Shown here in pieces: positions 43,351 to 52,492 of a DNA stretch of 64,000 nt. Below the pieces are notes generated by a model that saw only the letters and a program-made list of their open reading frames with translations, was not told where the DNA came from and ran no database searches. Position 1 is the first letter of the stretch. Each line of letters opens with the position of its first letter. The stretch lies in NCBI GenBank assembly GCA_947475245.1, contig CANJLW010000002.1, forward strand, positions 305,358-369,357. Reading direction: 5' to 3'. This DNA comes from Acetobacteraceae bacterium (lineage in GTDB: Bacteria; Pseudomonadota; Alphaproteobacteria; Acetobacterales; Acetobacteraceae). The translations under genes and the position numbers were made by a program.

Positions 43351-43791
43351 TTACGCCGCCGGTCGGTCTGGCTTCAGATCGATCAGCGGCGTGCCGTCCA
43401 GGCAATCCAACCCGCGCACGCGCAGGATTGCCCCGTCGATCGCCTCCAGAATAACCACCGACGACGCGATCGGGTTGGGCCGCACCGGGGACCGCAGGGC
43501 AAAGGTCCCAAGCCGCCGACCGCTGTTGCGCGGTATCTGGATCGTCAGGTCGCGGCGCGACTGGTGCATCCAATACAGCACCTGCACGCGCTGCCCCGGC
43601 TCCAGACCGCTCAGCGCGGCCTGCCATCGATCGTCGAGCACGATGTCGCACACAGGTCCGTCATGCGCGCCGCGACGCGGACACTCCGCGCGTGTCTTCC
43701 AGGGCGTTCGGATGCGACCGATGAAATAAACCCCCGCATCCGTTGCGGTCGGCAGGGGGACGCTTTCTTCTCCGGGGCGAATATCTGTCAT
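43351..43791 (-). CDS. TrmO/TsaA-like tRNA (t6A37-N6) methyltransferase family protein
   Basis: A 146-residue beta-barrel protein of the UPF0066/TrmO family, which methylates the t6A at position 37 of some tRNAs using SAM. Diagnostic segments are IGRIRTPWKTRAECPRRG (residues about 25-42), VLYWMHQSRRD, and LRSPVRPNPIASSVV, the last carrying the family R-S-P-x-R-P-N-P-I motif. The start at 43791 is ATG; a TTG two codons earlier is possible. Convergent with hemF (6 nt gap) and isolated upstream by the palindromic repeat at 43876-44025. Confidence 0.85.
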   Translation of the reverse strand: MTDIRPGEESVPLPTATDAGVYFIGRIRTPWKTRAECPRRGAHDGPVCDIVLDDRWQAALSGLEPGQRVQVLYWMHQSRRDLTIQIPRNSGRRLGTFALRSPVRPNPIASSVVILEAIDGAILRVRGLDCLDGTPLIDLKPDRPAA

Positions 43792-43875
43792 CGGCAAAGA
43801 CTGACAGCGAAGCAGTTAGCAAGTCCAGAGGGCGTCAGGTCGTGGGCAGGGTGATCGCATTGGGCGGCGGAAGGT

Positions 43876-44025
43876 GCGAATTTTCACCTCTCCCCCTGGG
43901 AGAGGTCGTGCCGCGAAGCGGCGCGGGTGAGGGAGGTGATGCGAATACAATGGGTTGTGCTGGTGGCACCTCCCTCACCCGACGCTCCGCGCCGACCTCT
44001 CCCAGGGGGAGAGGTGAAAATTCGC
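43876..44025. repeat. nested palindromic intergenic repeat element
   Basis: A 33-bp perfect inverted repeat (43876-43908 and 43993-44025; core ACCTCTCCCCCTGGGAGAGG) encloses a second 14-bp inverted pair GGGTGAGGGAGGTG (43925-43938) and its complement (43967-43980). Each outer arm is itself nearly palindromic. This is the only sizeable non-coding stretch in the window (43792-44064). It resembles the extragenic palindromic repeats scattered between genes in many high-GC Alphaproteobacteria, often found as spurious ORFs. It could stop transcription from the cupin-GST-gloB side or act as a mobile passenger element. Confidence 0.75.
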
Positions 44026-44064
44026 GTCCCCGGACGCCAAATTCGATCATCCTGAGGTCGTGGG

Positions 44065-44496
44065 TCAGGTCGGCTGCCAGCCCGGCGGGGCAAGCTCGAA
44101 ACCCTCGAACCGGAAGGCGGGCGTGACGACGCAGGTGCAAAGCGTCCACGCCCCCAGGCTGACCGCCGCCTGCCACACTCCGGCGGGCACCAGGCCCTGA
44201 AGCGCCTCGCCGGCCCGCATATCCGGCCCCAGCGTCAGGTCGTCGCAGCCGGCGCGACTCAAGGTCAGCGGCGCGCCGGCCTGCCAGACCCACAATTCCG
44301 CCGCGTCGACACGGTGCCAATGGCTCCGTTCGCCCGCGGCCAGCAGAAACAGGATCGCCGTTCCGCTGCCACGCGACCCGTCGATCGTCGGATCACGCCA
44401 CGTTTCGCGGTAATGCCCGCCCTCCGGGTGCGGCAGTAACCCCAGGCCCCGGATAACCGACGCGGCGTCCGCGTCGGCGTTCCGCAGGTCGATCAT
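44065..44496 (-). CDS. DUF985-type cupin domain protein
   Basis: A 143-residue cupin of the DUF985 family (RmlC-like jelly roll). The start at 44496 has AAGGA and overlaps the stop of the upstream glutathione transferase gene (ATGA). Typical parts: LGLLPHPEGGHYRETWRDP (residues about 18-36), GSGTAILFLLAAGERSHWHR, AELWVWQAGAPLTL and the closing TPAFRFEGFELAPPGW. The family is structurally known but its reaction is unsettled; a sugar or small-molecule binding role is usual. It is the end of the gloB-GST-cupin operon. Confidence 0.82.
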   Translation of the reverse strand: MIDLRNADADAASVIRGLGLLPHPEGGHYRETWRDPTIDGSRGSGTAILFLLAAGERSHWHRVDAAELWVWQAGAPLTLSRAGCDDLTLGPDMRAGEALQGLVPAGVWQAAVSLGAWTLCTCVVTPAFRFEGFELAPPGWQPT

Positions 44497-45089
44497 TCCT
44501 TCGGCGCGGTTTCCGCGACGCCGCGATTCTGAGCGAACACCTCGTACCAGGCGGCCAACCGAGGATGCCCCTCGCGCCACGGGTCGGACCCGAAGCGGAA
44601 ATCCAGATAGCCCAGCGCGCAGGCCACCGTGATGGTGCCGATATCGACGTGCTTGTGCGGCACGTCAGCCTCCAGCACCTCCACCGTACGGGCAATCGCC
44701 GCCTTGAACCGCGCGATCTGCGCGTCGCGCGCTGTTTCCTTCGGCTTGCCCAACTCTCCGCGGCACGGCACCGCGGCGTCCAGAATCCCGTCGCCCAGCG
44801 ATTGGAATTTCAACGCCCGCCAACGCGCCGCGCCCTGCGCCGGAAACAGCGGCAACGCGTCGCCCAGGCTGTCGAGGTATTCGCAGATCAACTGGCTGCC
44901 GAACAGCGGCACGCCGTCGTCGGTGACCAGGCAAGGCACCTTCGACAGCGGATTATCCGCCAGCAGATCGGCGGGCGAGGCATGCGGATTGCTGCCGTGC
45001 TTTTCGATCCGCCCATCGAGGCCGCGAATGATCGCGCACGCCATCACCTTGCGGACGTACGGGCTGGTCCCGGAATAGTACAGTTTCAC
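44493..45089 (-). CDS. glutathione S-transferase family protein
   Basis: A 198-residue glutathione transferase with a clear thioredoxin-like N-terminal domain: MKLYYSGTSPYVRKVMACAI (1-20), NPLSKVPCLVTDDGVPLFGS and QLICEYLDSLG. The C-terminal domain is helical (VDIGTITVACALGYLDFRF). It lies 15 nt downstream of gloB, so glutathione-linked chemistry is shared within the operon. Ser/Tyr at positions 6-11 may provide the catalytic hydroxyl. The substrate is unknown. Confidence 0.88.
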   Translation of the reverse strand: MKLYYSGTSPYVRKVMACAIIRGLDGRIEKHGSNPHASPADLLADNPLSKVPCLVTDDGVPLFGSQLICEYLDSLGDALPLFPAQGAARWRALKFQSLGDGILDAAVPCRGELGKPKETARDAQIARFKAAIARTVEVLEADVPHKHVDIGTITVACALGYLDFRFGSDPWREGHPRLAAWYEVFAQNRGVAETAPKE

Positions 45090-45104
45090 GTCGATATCCC
45101 TTTG

Positions 45105-45830
45105 TCAGAATTTATCCTTTTTCGCCCGAGCATCGGCAAACTGCGTCACATCGCGCGCCGTCAAAAACGGATTCGCCTTCAACTCCTCTCCCAACACCGA
45201 CGGCACGCTCGGCTTACCCGCCGCGCGCAAGGCCCGCATTTTCGCGACGAAGGTTTGGAGGTCGGCGTTGTCCGGGTCGATCGACAACGCAAAGCGCGCG
45301 TTGCTCTCGGTGTATTCGTGCCCGCAGCAAACCAGGGTTTCCGGCGGCAGGGCGGCGAGCTTGCGCATGCTCGCATACATTTCCTGCGCATTGCCCTCGA
45401 TCAGGCGTCCGCAGCCCAGGCTGAACAGCGTATCGCCGGACAGCAGCACCGCGCCGTCCGGGAAGAAGAAGTTGATCTGGCCGCGCGTGTGGCCGGGTGT
45501 TTCGATGACCTGGGCGGTCGCGTTGCCCAGCGTCACCGTGTCGCCTTCGCGGACGGACTGATCCAGCTTCGGCAGGCGATGCGCGTCGGCCGCCGCGCCG
45601 ACCACCGGACAGTTGAAGCGCGCCCGCACTTCGTCGGTGCCGGCGGTATGATCGGCGTGGTGATGCGTCAGCAGGATCATGTCCAGCCGTCCGCCCGCCG
45701 CGTCGATCGCCGCGATCACCGGCGCGGCATCGGCCGGGTCGACGATGGCCGTCGCCCCGGTCTCGCTGTCGCGGAGCAACCAGGCATAGTTGTCGTTCAG
45801 GATGGGGACCGGGGATGCTGATATTGTCAT
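45105..45830 (-). CDS. gloB: hydroxyacylglutathione hydrolase (glyoxalase II)
   Basis: Hydrolyses S-lactoylglutathione to lactate and glutathione in methylglyoxal detoxification. A 241-residue metallo-beta-lactamase-fold enzyme with the dinuclear-metal motif THHHADH (55-61), the later ligand histidine in VIETPGHTRGQINFF, the aspartate in LSGDTLFSLGCGRL and the glutathione-contact region CCGHEYTESNARFA. All ligands are present. It opens a leftward operon with a glutathione transferase and a cupin gene and is divergent from a methyltransferase gene. Confidence 0.95.
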   Translation of the reverse strand: MTISASPVPILNDNYAWLLRDSETGATAIVDPADAAPVIAAIDAAGGRLDMILLTHHHADHTAGTDEVRARFNCPVVGAAADAHRLPKLDQSVREGDTVTLGNATAQVIETPGHTRGQINFFFPDGAVLLSGDTLFSLGCGRLIEGNAQEMYASMRKLAALPPETLVCCGHEYTESNARFALSIDPDNADLQTFVAKMRALRAAGKPSVPSVLGEELKANPFLTARDVTQFADARAKKDKF

Positions 45831-45905
45831 GCCCCCTCATAGCATTTCATCGCGCGGGCGGAAACCGGTCGGCATGTGACGTTCGTCATGTGATAGAACG
45901 CGATC

Positions 45906-46616
45906 ATGACAGTGGACGCGCACGCGGCGGCTGAATTCTACCGATCGGCGCAGGGCGCGGTGACCGCGCGCCTGCTGCGGGAACGGTTGCTGACGCTTTG
46001 GCCGAACCTGACCGGCCAATCGATCCTGGGCATGGGCTACACCACGCCCTATCTGCGGCTCTGGCGGGAACAGGCGAACCGATGCATCGCCCTGACCCCG
46101 GCGCAGATGGGGGCCGCGCGATGGCCGGTGGGCGCGCCCGCTTTGTCCTGTTCGGCGGAAGAAGACGCGCTGCCGTTCCCCGATCTCAGCTTCGATCGCA
46201 TTCTGCTGGTTCACAGCCTGGAAGGCGCCGACAACGCTCGTCGCATGCTGCGCGAAATCTGGCGCGTGCTGAAAGACGACGGACGCCTGATCGTCGTCGT
46301 CCCCAATCGCGCCGGCATGTGGGCGTACTGGGAAAACACCCCCTTCGGCCACGGCCAGCCCTATTCCCCCGGGCAGATCGGGCGCTTGCTGTCGGGCGCG
46401 CTGTTTCGCGTCGAACGGCGAGACGACGCGCTGTGGATGCCGCCCGTGGCGCTAAGGCTGGTCCTGCGCGGCGCCAACCTGTGCGAACGCACCGGCCGAC
46501 GCCTGATGCCCGCCTTGGCCGGCGTGACACTGACCGAAGCCATCAAGGACCAATACGCCGCCATGCCGTTGAACGCCGCGCCCCGCCGCCGATTGGTCCT
46601 GGCCGAAGCCGTCTGA
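45906..46616 (+). CDS. SAM-dependent methyltransferase-like protein (divergent from gloB)
   Basis: A 236-residue class I methyltransferase-like protein. The expected SAM loop is altered to SILGMGYTTPYLRLW (39-53), lacking the usual Gly-x-Gly-x-Gly; the later core ALPFPDLSFDRILLVHSLEG and LREIWRVLKDDGRLIVVVPN is intact. Such divergent methyltransferases sit head-to-head with gloB across Alphaproteobacteria. The missing glycines mean SAM binding may be weak or altered, so catalysis is not certain. The C-terminal basic helices (LVLRGANLCERTGRRLM) are family-specific. Confidence 0.75.
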   Translation: MTVDAHAAAEFYRSAQGAVTARLLRERLLTLWPNLTGQSILGMGYTTPYLRLWREQANRCIALTPAQMGAARWPVGAPALSCSAEEDALPFPDLSFDRILLVHSLEGADNARRMLREIWRVLKDDGRLIVVVPNRAGMWAYWENTPFGHGQPYSPGQIGRLLSGALFRVERRDDALWMPPVALRLVLRGANLCERTGRRLMPALAGVTLTEAIKDQYAAMPLNAAPRRRLVLAEAV

Positions 46617-46622
46617 CCCCGC

Positions 46623-47261
46623 TCAGGCTCGTCTCAGCACGAACAGGCCCTGTTCCCCGAACATATTGGCAAGCCGAGGGAAACGCCGCCACGGCGCGCG
46701 CCGCCCGGCATCGTCCGCGGCCAGCCAATGCTCCACGGCATAGCCTTCCTCGGCGCACAGCGTGAAGAAATCGCGGATCGTGCAGGGGTGGATGTTGGGA
46801 GTCTCGTGCCACGGCCGGTCCCAGGTCGGGGTCATCGGCATGCGCCCGTTCCACAGCAACTGCCAACGCACCTGCCAATGGCCGAAATTGGGAAAGCTGA
46901 CCACGGCGCGCGCGCCGATGCGCAGCATCTGGTGCAGCACCTGCCGAGGCCGCTCCACCGCCTGCAACGTGCGCGACAGCACGACGTAGTCGAACGCGCC
47001 GTCGGGATAATGTTCCAGATCCATGTCGGCATCGCCATGCATCACCGGCAACCCGTGGGCGACCGCCTGCGTGACTTCCGCCATGTCGATCTCGATCCCG
47101 CGCGCGTCGCAGCGCTTGGTGCGGAACAGGTGGTCGATCAACGCGCCGTCGCCGCACCCGATATCCAGCACCCGCGTGTTCGGCGCGATCATCTCCGCGA
47201 TCAACGCAAGATCGACGCGCATGTTCTTCGCGACGAAACGTACGGGATCGTGCGCGGTCAT
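46623..47261 (-). CDS. metW: methionine biosynthesis protein MetW
   Basis: A 212-residue methyltransferase-fold protein that activates MetX in the acetylhomoserine route to methionine. SAM motif VLDIGCGDGALIDHLF is near residues 31-46; also DYVVLSRTLQAVERPRQVL and SFPNFGHWQVRWQLLWNGRM, both characteristic of MetW. The start ATG at 47261 is 40 nt after the metX stop; a GTG at 47273 is an alternative. The metX-metW pairing is strong evidence for the name. Confidence 0.94.
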   Translation of the reverse strand: MTAHDPVRFVAKNMRVDLALIAEMIAPNTRVLDIGCGDGALIDHLFRTKRCDARGIEIDMAEVTQAVAHGLPVMHGDADMDLEHYPDGAFDYVVLSRTLQAVERPRQVLHQMLRIGARAVVSFPNFGHWQVRWQLLWNGRMPMTPTWDRPWHETPNIHPCTIRDFFTLCAEEGYAVEHWLAADDAGRRAPWRRFPRLANMFGEQGLFVLRRA

Positions 47262-47301
47262 CGGCGGGGCCACCCGGAGGGCATAGGACAGCTATACGTT
47301 T

Positions 47302-48468
47302 TCATGGAAGCAGACCTGCGTGCATTGCGCAGCCGCGCAGGAAGCCCGCCAGGGTCCGATGGAAATCCGGCTCGTCCAGCAGAAAGGCATCGTGACCCTT
47401 GTCGGACGGGAATTCGACGAACGACACATTCGCGCCCGCCCGGTTCAGCGCCCGCGCGATGCTGCGGCTTTCCGCCGTCGGGTAGAGCCAGTCGGAATCG
47501 AACGACGCCAGCAAAAACCGCGTCTTCGTGCCGCGAAACGCGTTGGCGAGGTCGCCGTCGCAATCCGCCGCCAGATCGAAATAGTCGCAGGCGCGGGTGA
47601 TCGTCAGATAAGCGTTCGCGTCGAAGCGCTGCACGAAGGTGCTGCCCTGATGGCGCAGATAGCTTTCGACCTCGAACATCTCGCCGAACAGGCTGATCGC
47701 CTCCGACGGGTCCTTGGGGGCGTTTTGCAGCCTGCGGCCGAACTTTCGCGTCAGCGCCTGCTCGGACAGATAGGTGATGTGGGCGATCATCCGCGCCACC
47801 GCCAGGCCGCGTTCCGGCGTGCTGCCGCTGGCCCAGTAGCGCCCGTTCTCCCAGCCGGAATCGGCGAAGATCGCCTGACGCCCGACCTCATTAAACGCGA
47901 TATTCTGCGCGGAGTGATAGGCCGCCGTGGCGATCGGCAGGGCGGCGAACACGGCGTCGGGGTAGGCCGCCGCCCATTGCAGCACCTGCATCCCGCCCAT
48001 CGAGCCGCCGATGACCGCGAACAGCCGCGTGATCCCCAGATGATCGATCAACCGCTTCTGGGCGCGCACCATGTCGCGGATGGTGACCGGCGGAAAATCC
48101 GTTCCCCATGGTTTTCCGCTATGGGGCTCGCCGTCGCGCGGGCTGCGCGGCCCCGTGCTGCCCATGCAGCCGCCCAGAACATTGGCGCAAATGACGAAAT
48201 AGCGGTCGGTATCGACCGGCCGGCCCGGGCCGACGACCTGATCCCACCAACCGCCTTTACCCGTAATCGGGTGGATTTCCGCCACATATTGATCGCCCGT
48301 CAGGGCATGGCAGATCAGGATCGCGTTGCTGCGATCCGCGTTCAGCGTGCCATAGGTGCGGAATGCCACGCGATGCCGAGCAAGGGTCACGCCGCACTCG
48401 AGCGTGATCCCATCGTCGAAATCGACATGGGTGTGTTCAGTCGTGGCGAGTGAGGCTGTTTGGACCAT
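47302..48468 (-). CDS. metX: homoserine O-acyltransferase MetX
   Basis: Acylates homoserine from acetyl-CoA (or succinyl-CoA in some relatives), the first committed step to methionine. A 388-residue alpha/beta hydrolase fold protein from the ATG at 48468. The nucleophile Ser156 is in IGGSMGGMQ, Asp in [11 protein letters not shown] and His in [10 protein letters not shown], completing the triad. [22 protein letters not shown] and the [18 protein letters not shown] stretch are conserved. The gene is divergent from the chorismate mutase gene; no SAM-II-type riboswitch could be recognised in the 102-nt leader. Confidence 0.94.
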   Translation of the reverse strand: MVQTASLATTEHTHVDFDDGITLECGVTLARHRVAFRTYGTLNADRSNAILICHALTGDQYVAEIHPITGKGGWWDQVVGPGRPVDTDRYFVICANVLGGCMGSTGPRSPRDGEPHSGKPWGTDFPPVTIRDMVRAQKRLIDHLGITRLFAVIGGSMGGMQVLQWAAAYPDAVFAALPIATAAYHSAQNIAFNEVGRQAIFADSGWENGRYWASGSTPERGLAVARMIAHITYLSEQALTRKFGRRLQNAPKDPSEAISLFGEMFEVESYLRHQGSTFVQRFDANAYLTITRACDYFDLAADCDGDLANAFRGTKTRFLLASFDSDWLYPTAESRSIARALNRAGANVSFVEFPSDKGHDAFLLDEPDFHRTLAGFLRGCAMHAGLLP

Positions 48469-48570
48469 CGCCGGCGCTGCATAGGGCCAGCCGACGCTGC
48501 TCGCAACCGCGGGTTTGCACGGCGGCACGCTTCGGTTAGATGTTCCGCCCCTTTCCGAACGGCCAGAACG

Positions 48571-49449
48571 ATGTCGAACTCTGCCTCCAGCCCCGAATCC
48601 GCCGGCCAAAATCCCGTTGGCCCGACCGATGGCACCGCGCCGCGCGGCCTGGCGGAGTTGCGCGCCGAACTCGATCGCATCGATACGCTGGTCCACGATC
48701 TGCTGATCGAACGCGCCTTGGTGGTGGAAGAAGTCGGTCGTTCCGGCAAGCCCGCCGCCTTCCGGCCGGGGCGAGAAGCCGCGATCGTTCGCCGCCTGAC
48801 CGGCCGCCACACCGGCAAGCTGCCGAAGCAGGCGCTGTTCCGCATCTGGCGCGAACTGCTCGCCGGCACGACCGGCATGCAGACTCCGCTGCAAATCGCG
48901 GTGTGCGACGCCGATCCCGGCGCGGGCATGACGCAGATCGCGCGGGAACATTTTGGCGCGATGACGCCGCTGCGCGCCCACCGCTCCCCCAGCGGCGCGC
49001 TGACGGAGGTCTGTAATCGCACCGCATCCGTCGCCGTGCTGCCGATGCCGACGGAATCCGACGGCTGGTGGACGACGCTGTCGCGTCAGCAGCCGCGCAT
49101 CCATGTCATCGCCCGCCTGCCGTTCTGGAGCATCCGGCCGGAGGGCACGCCGACCGCGCAGGCCCTGGTCGTCGCCACCAGCGCGCCCGACCCCAGCGGG
49201 CATGATCGCTCACTGCTGCTGCTGGAACTGGATGCCGACGTCAGCCGCCAGAAGCTGACGGCGGAACTGACCGCCGCCGGCCTGCCGCCGGGCACCATGG
49301 TGCTGCATCGCGCGCCGGGCTCCCCGATCGCCTCGGTGCTGGTGGAAGTCGACGGCTACGTCGCCGACGACGACAAGCGCCTTGCGGACGTGCCGCGTCA
49401 GAAAGTGGTTCTCGGCGGCTATGCCGTGCCGATCGGAGACAATGCATGA
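48571..49449 (+). CDS. chorismate mutase with eroded prephenate-dehydratase-like C-terminal region
   Basis: A 292-residue protein. Residues about 26-105 form an AroQ-type chorismate mutase: [20 protein letters not shown] (27-46), [12 protein letters not shown], then [13 protein letters not shown] and [12 protein letters not shown]. It converts chorismate to prephenate for Tyr and Phe synthesis. Residues about 112-290 follow the outline of a prephenate dehydratase plus ACT domain ([28 protein letters not shown], then [16 protein letters not shown]) but lack the catalytic Thr-Arg-Phe motif, so this part is probably regulatory only. The stop overlaps the hisC start by 4 nt. The frame is open upstream to 48460 without similarity. 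Confidence 0.82.
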   Translation: MSNSASSPESAGQNPVGPTDGTAPRGLAELRAELDRIDTLVHDLLIERALVVEEVGRSGKPAAFRPGREAAIVRRLTGRHTGKLPKQALFRIWRELLAGTTGMQTPLQIAVCDADPGAGMTQIAREHFGAMTPLRAHRSPSGALTEVCNRTASVAVLPMPTESDGWWTTLSRQQPRIHVIARLPFWSIRPEGTPTAQALVVATSAPDPSGHDRSLLLLELDADVSRQKLTAELTAAGLPPGTMVLHRAPGSPIASVLVEVDGYVADDDKRLADVPRQKVVLGGYAVPIGDNA

Positions 49450-50543
49450 CAGCGCCAGGGCCCCGCCCGGAGATTTTGACGATCAACCCCTATGTCGGCG
49501 GGGAATCCTCGCTGCCGGGGGTTAATCGGACGATCAAGCTGTCATCGAACGAAGGCGCGTTCGGCGTGCCGCCCGGCGCCCGGGCCGCGATCCATGCCGC
49601 CTCGGATGAGGTCTTTCGCTATCCCGATGGCGGTGCCGACGCGCTGCGCGCCGCGATCGGCAAGCGCTGGGGGCTGGACCCGGCGCGCATCGTCTGCGGC
49701 GCGGGTTCCGACGATCTGCTGTATCAGTTCTGCCTCGCCTACGGCGGGCCGGGCCGCGACATCGTGATGTCCGAACACGGCTTCGCCATCTACTACATCG
49801 CCGGCACCTATGCGGGCAGCCGCGTGATCAAGGCTGCCGAACGCGACCTGCGCGTCGATGTCGATGCCATGCTGGCGGCGGTTACGCCCGCGACCCGGCT
49901 GATGTTCGTCGCCAACCCGAACAATCCCACGGGATCGATGCTGTCCCAGGCGGAGATGGAGCGTCTGCGCGCCGGTTTGCCGCCCGACGTGCTGCTGGTG
50001 ATCGATTCCGCCTATGCCGAATACGTCACCGCCGCCGACTACGACCCCGGCGTGAAGCTGGTCGATGCGTCCGAAAACACGGTGATGACGCGCACTTTCT
50101 CCAAGGTCTTCGGCCTCGGCGGCATGCGGATCGGCTGGTGCTATGCGCCGCCCGCCGTTGTCGATGTGCTCAACCGCGTCCGGGGCCCGTTCAACGTGTC
50201 CGTTGCCGCGCAGGCCGCCGCGATCGCGGCGCTGGAGGAACCGAACTGGGTCGAGGCAAGCGCCGAACACAACGCGACGTGGCGACCGAAACTCGCGGCC
50301 GGACTTCAGGCGGCGGGCATCAAGGTCTGGCCGAGCGAAGGGAATTTCGTGCTGGCCGATTTCGGCACGGTGGAAAAGGCAAACGCGGCCGACGAATTCC
50401 TGCGCACCCGGCGCGGCATCATCGTTCGCAAGGTTGCCGGATATGGCCTGCCGCATTGCTTGCGGGTAACGGTCGGAACTGGAGAGGAAGTGGGTCTGGT
50501 GGTCGACGCATTCGCCGCGTTCATGCGTGAGTCTCATGGCTGA
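49446..50543 (+). CDS. hisC: histidinol-phosphate/aromatic aminotransferase
   Basis: A 365-residue PLP-dependent class I/II aminotransferase. The Schiff-base lysine is Lys220 in [22 protein letters not shown] (157-163) and IDSAYAEY (187-194) bind PLP. The N-terminal [14 protein letters not shown] is typical of HisC. Its position between chorismate mutase and prephenate dehydrogenase suggests that it also transaminates prephenate, phenylpyruvate or hydroxyphenylpyruvate, as reported for relatives. It overlaps both neighbours, so expression is tightly coupled. Confidence 0.93.
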   Translation: MTAPGPRPEILTINPYVGGESSLPGVNRTIKLSSNEGAFGVPPGARAAIHAASDEVFRYPDGGADALRAAIGKRWGLDPARIVCGAGSDDLLYQFCLAYGGPGRDIVMSEHGFAIYYIAGTYAGSRVIKAAERDLRVDVDAMLAAVTPATRLMFVANPNNPTGSMLSQAEMERLRAGLPPDVLLVIDSAYAEYVTAADYDPGVKLVDASENTVMTRTFSKVFGLGGMRIGWCYAPPAVVDVLNRVRGPFNVSVAAQAAAIAALEEPNWVEASAEHNATWRPKLAAGLQAAGIKVWPSEGNFVLADFGTVEKANAADEFLRTRRGIIVRKVAGYGLPHCLRVTVGTGEEVGLVVDAFAAFMRESHG

Positions 50544-51423
50544 GCCGGTCTTCAAGCGGCTGGCGTTGCTGGGCGTCGGGCTGATCGGCTCCTCCGTCGC
50601 GCGGATCGCGCGCGAACGCGGCGATCTGGCGGCGGAAATTGTCGTCAACGCCCGCACGCAGAAAACGCTCGACCGCGTGATGGAGTTGGGGTTCGCGGAT
50701 CGTGTCGAACTCGACCCCGCCAAGGCGGTGGAAGGCGCGGACTGCGTCATGCTCTGCGCGCCCGTCGGTGCCTTCGCCGATCTGGCCGAACGCATTGCCC
50801 CGTCGCTGATGCCCGGCGCGGTGCTGACGGATGTCGGATCGACCAAGCAAAGCGTCATCCGCGATGTCGGACCGCTGGTGCCGGAAGGCGTGCATTTCGT
50901 CCCGGCGCACCCGGTCGCGGGCACCGAGTATTCCGGCCCCGATGCCGGATTCGTCACCTTGTTCCAGGGCCGTTGGACCCTGCTGACCCCGCCGCCCGGC
51001 ACGGACCCGGACGCGGTGGAGAAAGTCGCCGAACTCTGGCGTCGCTGCGGTTCGATGGTGGAAAGCATGGAGCCGGCGCATCACGATCGCGTTCTGGCGA
51101 TCGTGTCGCATCTGCCGCATCTGATCGCCTTTACGATTTGCGGCACGGCCGACGATCTGGCCGACGAAAGCCGTCAGGAAGTGGTGAACTTCGCGGCGTC
51201 CGGCTTTCGCGACTTCACGCGCATCGCTGCCTCCGATCCCGTCATGTGGCGCGATATCTTTCTGAATAACCGGGAAGCGGTGCTGGAGATGCTGCAACGC
51301 TTCATGGAAGACGCGCAGGCGATGGCGCGCGCCATCCGCTGGGGCGACGCGGCCTATATCGAAGACAAAGTGGAACGCGGTCGAAAGATCCGGCGCAGCC
51401 TGATTCAGCAGAAACAGGCTTAG
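50536..51423 (+). CDS. tyrA: prephenate/arogenate dehydrogenase
   Basis: NAD(P)-dependent oxidative decarboxylation of prephenate or arogenate towards tyrosine. 295 residues with dinucleotide motif GVGLIGSS (13-20), [10 protein letters not shown], the substrate-binding [15 protein letters not shown] and [13 protein letters not shown], and the helical dimer domain with [20 protein letters not shown]. The ATG at 50536 lies inside the end of hisC; a GTG at 50527 is an alternative start. It closes the mutase-hisC-tyrA operon. Confidence 0.95.
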   Translation: MAEPVFKRLALLGVGLIGSSVARIARERGDLAAEIVVNARTQKTLDRVMELGFADRVELDPAKAVEGADCVMLCAPVGAFADLAERIAPSLMPGAVLTDVGSTKQSVIRDVGPLVPEGVHFVPAHPVAGTEYSGPDAGFVTLFQGRWTLLTPPPGTDPDAVEKVAELWRRCGSMVESMEPAHHDRVLAIVSHLPHLIAFTICGTADDLADESRQEVVNFAASGFRDFTRIAASDPVMWRDIFLNNREAVLEMLQRFMEDAQAMARAIRWGDAAYIEDKVERGRKIRRSLIQQKQA

Positions 51424-51490
51424 GCAACGCCGACAAATAAGTGCGTCCGCACGTCGGCAAAGTTGCCGTCAAAAACAAGCCCTTAGCCGA

Positions 51491-51515
51491 AACGGCCGGT
51501 ATCAAACCGGCCGTT
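51491..51515. terminator. inverted repeat between convergent tyrA and dioxygenase genes
   Basis: A 9-bp perfect stem (AACGGCCGG, loop TATCAAA, CCGGCCGTT) overlaps the last codons of the dioxygenase gene. It is a plausible terminator for tyrA read from the left, although no long T-run follows; the bases between tyrA and this stem are A/T-richer than average. Confidence 0.45.
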
Positions 51516-52347
51516 GCCCCGCGATCTGCACGCGACGAACGTGCCGGAAGTGCTGCCCGGCATCGTTGACCGCGATGTGATGCGTGCAGCGATTGTCCCA
51601 GAACGCGATCGACCCCGGCTGCCAGCGGAACCGGCAGGTGAATTCCGGCCGCTCGCCGTGGCGGAACAGGTAGTCCAGCAGCGGACGGCTTTCCTCCTCC
51701 GTCATGTCTTCGAAACGAAACACATAGGACCGGTTCACGAACAGCGACTTGCGCCCGGTTTCCGGATGGGTCCGCACCACCGGATGCACCGCCACCGTCG
51801 GGCGCCAGTCGGCGTCTTCCCGCACTTTGGTGGAGCGTTTGGCGTTCCGCGCGGCGGCGGGCCCGGCGACCATGTGATCGGAATGCACCGCGCGCATCCC
51901 GCCGAGAAGCTCTTTCATACCGTCGGAGAGCGCGTCATAGGCATGGTACATGCTGGCGAACTGGGTATCGCCGCCGTAAGGGGGCGTTTCCACCCCGTAC
52001 AGGATCGCGCCCATCGGGGGTTCGGCCATCATCGTCGTATCGCAGTGCCATTCCTCGCCGACGATCCGCTGATCCGTCGGGGCGCGCCGGATTTCGACGA
52101 TCTCGGGATCGGCGCCCAGGCCCTTGAAGTTCGGATGCACGAAGATTTCGCCGAAGCGGCGGGCGAAGACCTTGTGCCGTTCATGGTCCAGCGTCTGATC
52201 CCGAAAGAAGATCACGCCGTGATCGAGCAGAACCCGCCGGATATCGGCAATGGTATCGTCGCTGAGGTCGGCGGATACGTCGACCCCGTGGATTTCCGCG
52301 CCGACGGTGCCCGAGATCGGTTTGACGGTCAGATGATTGCTGCGCAT
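51502..52347 (-). CDS. TauD/TfdA-family 2-oxoglutarate-dependent dioxygenase
   Basis: A 281-residue non-heme iron oxygenase. The facial triad is readable: His101 and Asp103 in EEWHCDTTM and His256 in NRCTHHIAVND; Arg267 or Arg271 nearby can bind 2-oxoglutarate. GVDVSADLSDDTIADIRRVL and DHGVIFFRDQTLDHERH are standard N-terminal parts. Family members hydroxylate or cleave taurine, aryloxyacetates, or carrier-bound amino acids. It faces, head to head, the cassette with acyl carrier protein and adenylation enzyme (gap 145 nt), which raises the possibility of a joint pathway. The substrate is unknown. Confidence 0.88.
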   Translation of the reverse strand: MRSNHLTVKPISGTVGAEIHGVDVSADLSDDTIADIRRVLLDHGVIFFRDQTLDHERHKVFARRFGEIFVHPNFKGLGADPEIVEIRRAPTDQRIVGEEWHCDTTMMAEPPMGAILYGVETPPYGGDTQFASMYHAYDALSDGMKELLGGMRAVHSDHMVAGPAAARNAKRSTKVREDADWRPTVAVHPVVRTHPETGRKSLFVNRSYVFRFEDMTEEESRPLLDYLFRHGERPEFTCRFRWQPGSIAFWDNRCTHHIAVNDAGQHFRHVRRVQIAGQRPV

Positions 52348-52492
52348 GGGCGCTGTCCTCCGAAGACTGATTGACCGCGACTGTGCGGCGGGCCTTGGCC
52401 TCAGGCAAGAGGCGTGCGTGGAGCCTCTGCTGGACGCGGCGATAATGGGCGGGCTACCCTTTTGCGGTGAATAATAACAAGTGCCGTCTGGG

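Noticed and set aside
48469..48570. Possible SAM-responsive riboswitch before metX
   Set aside because: The leader was read for the SAM-II conserved blocks; none could be matched, so no riboswitch is claimed.
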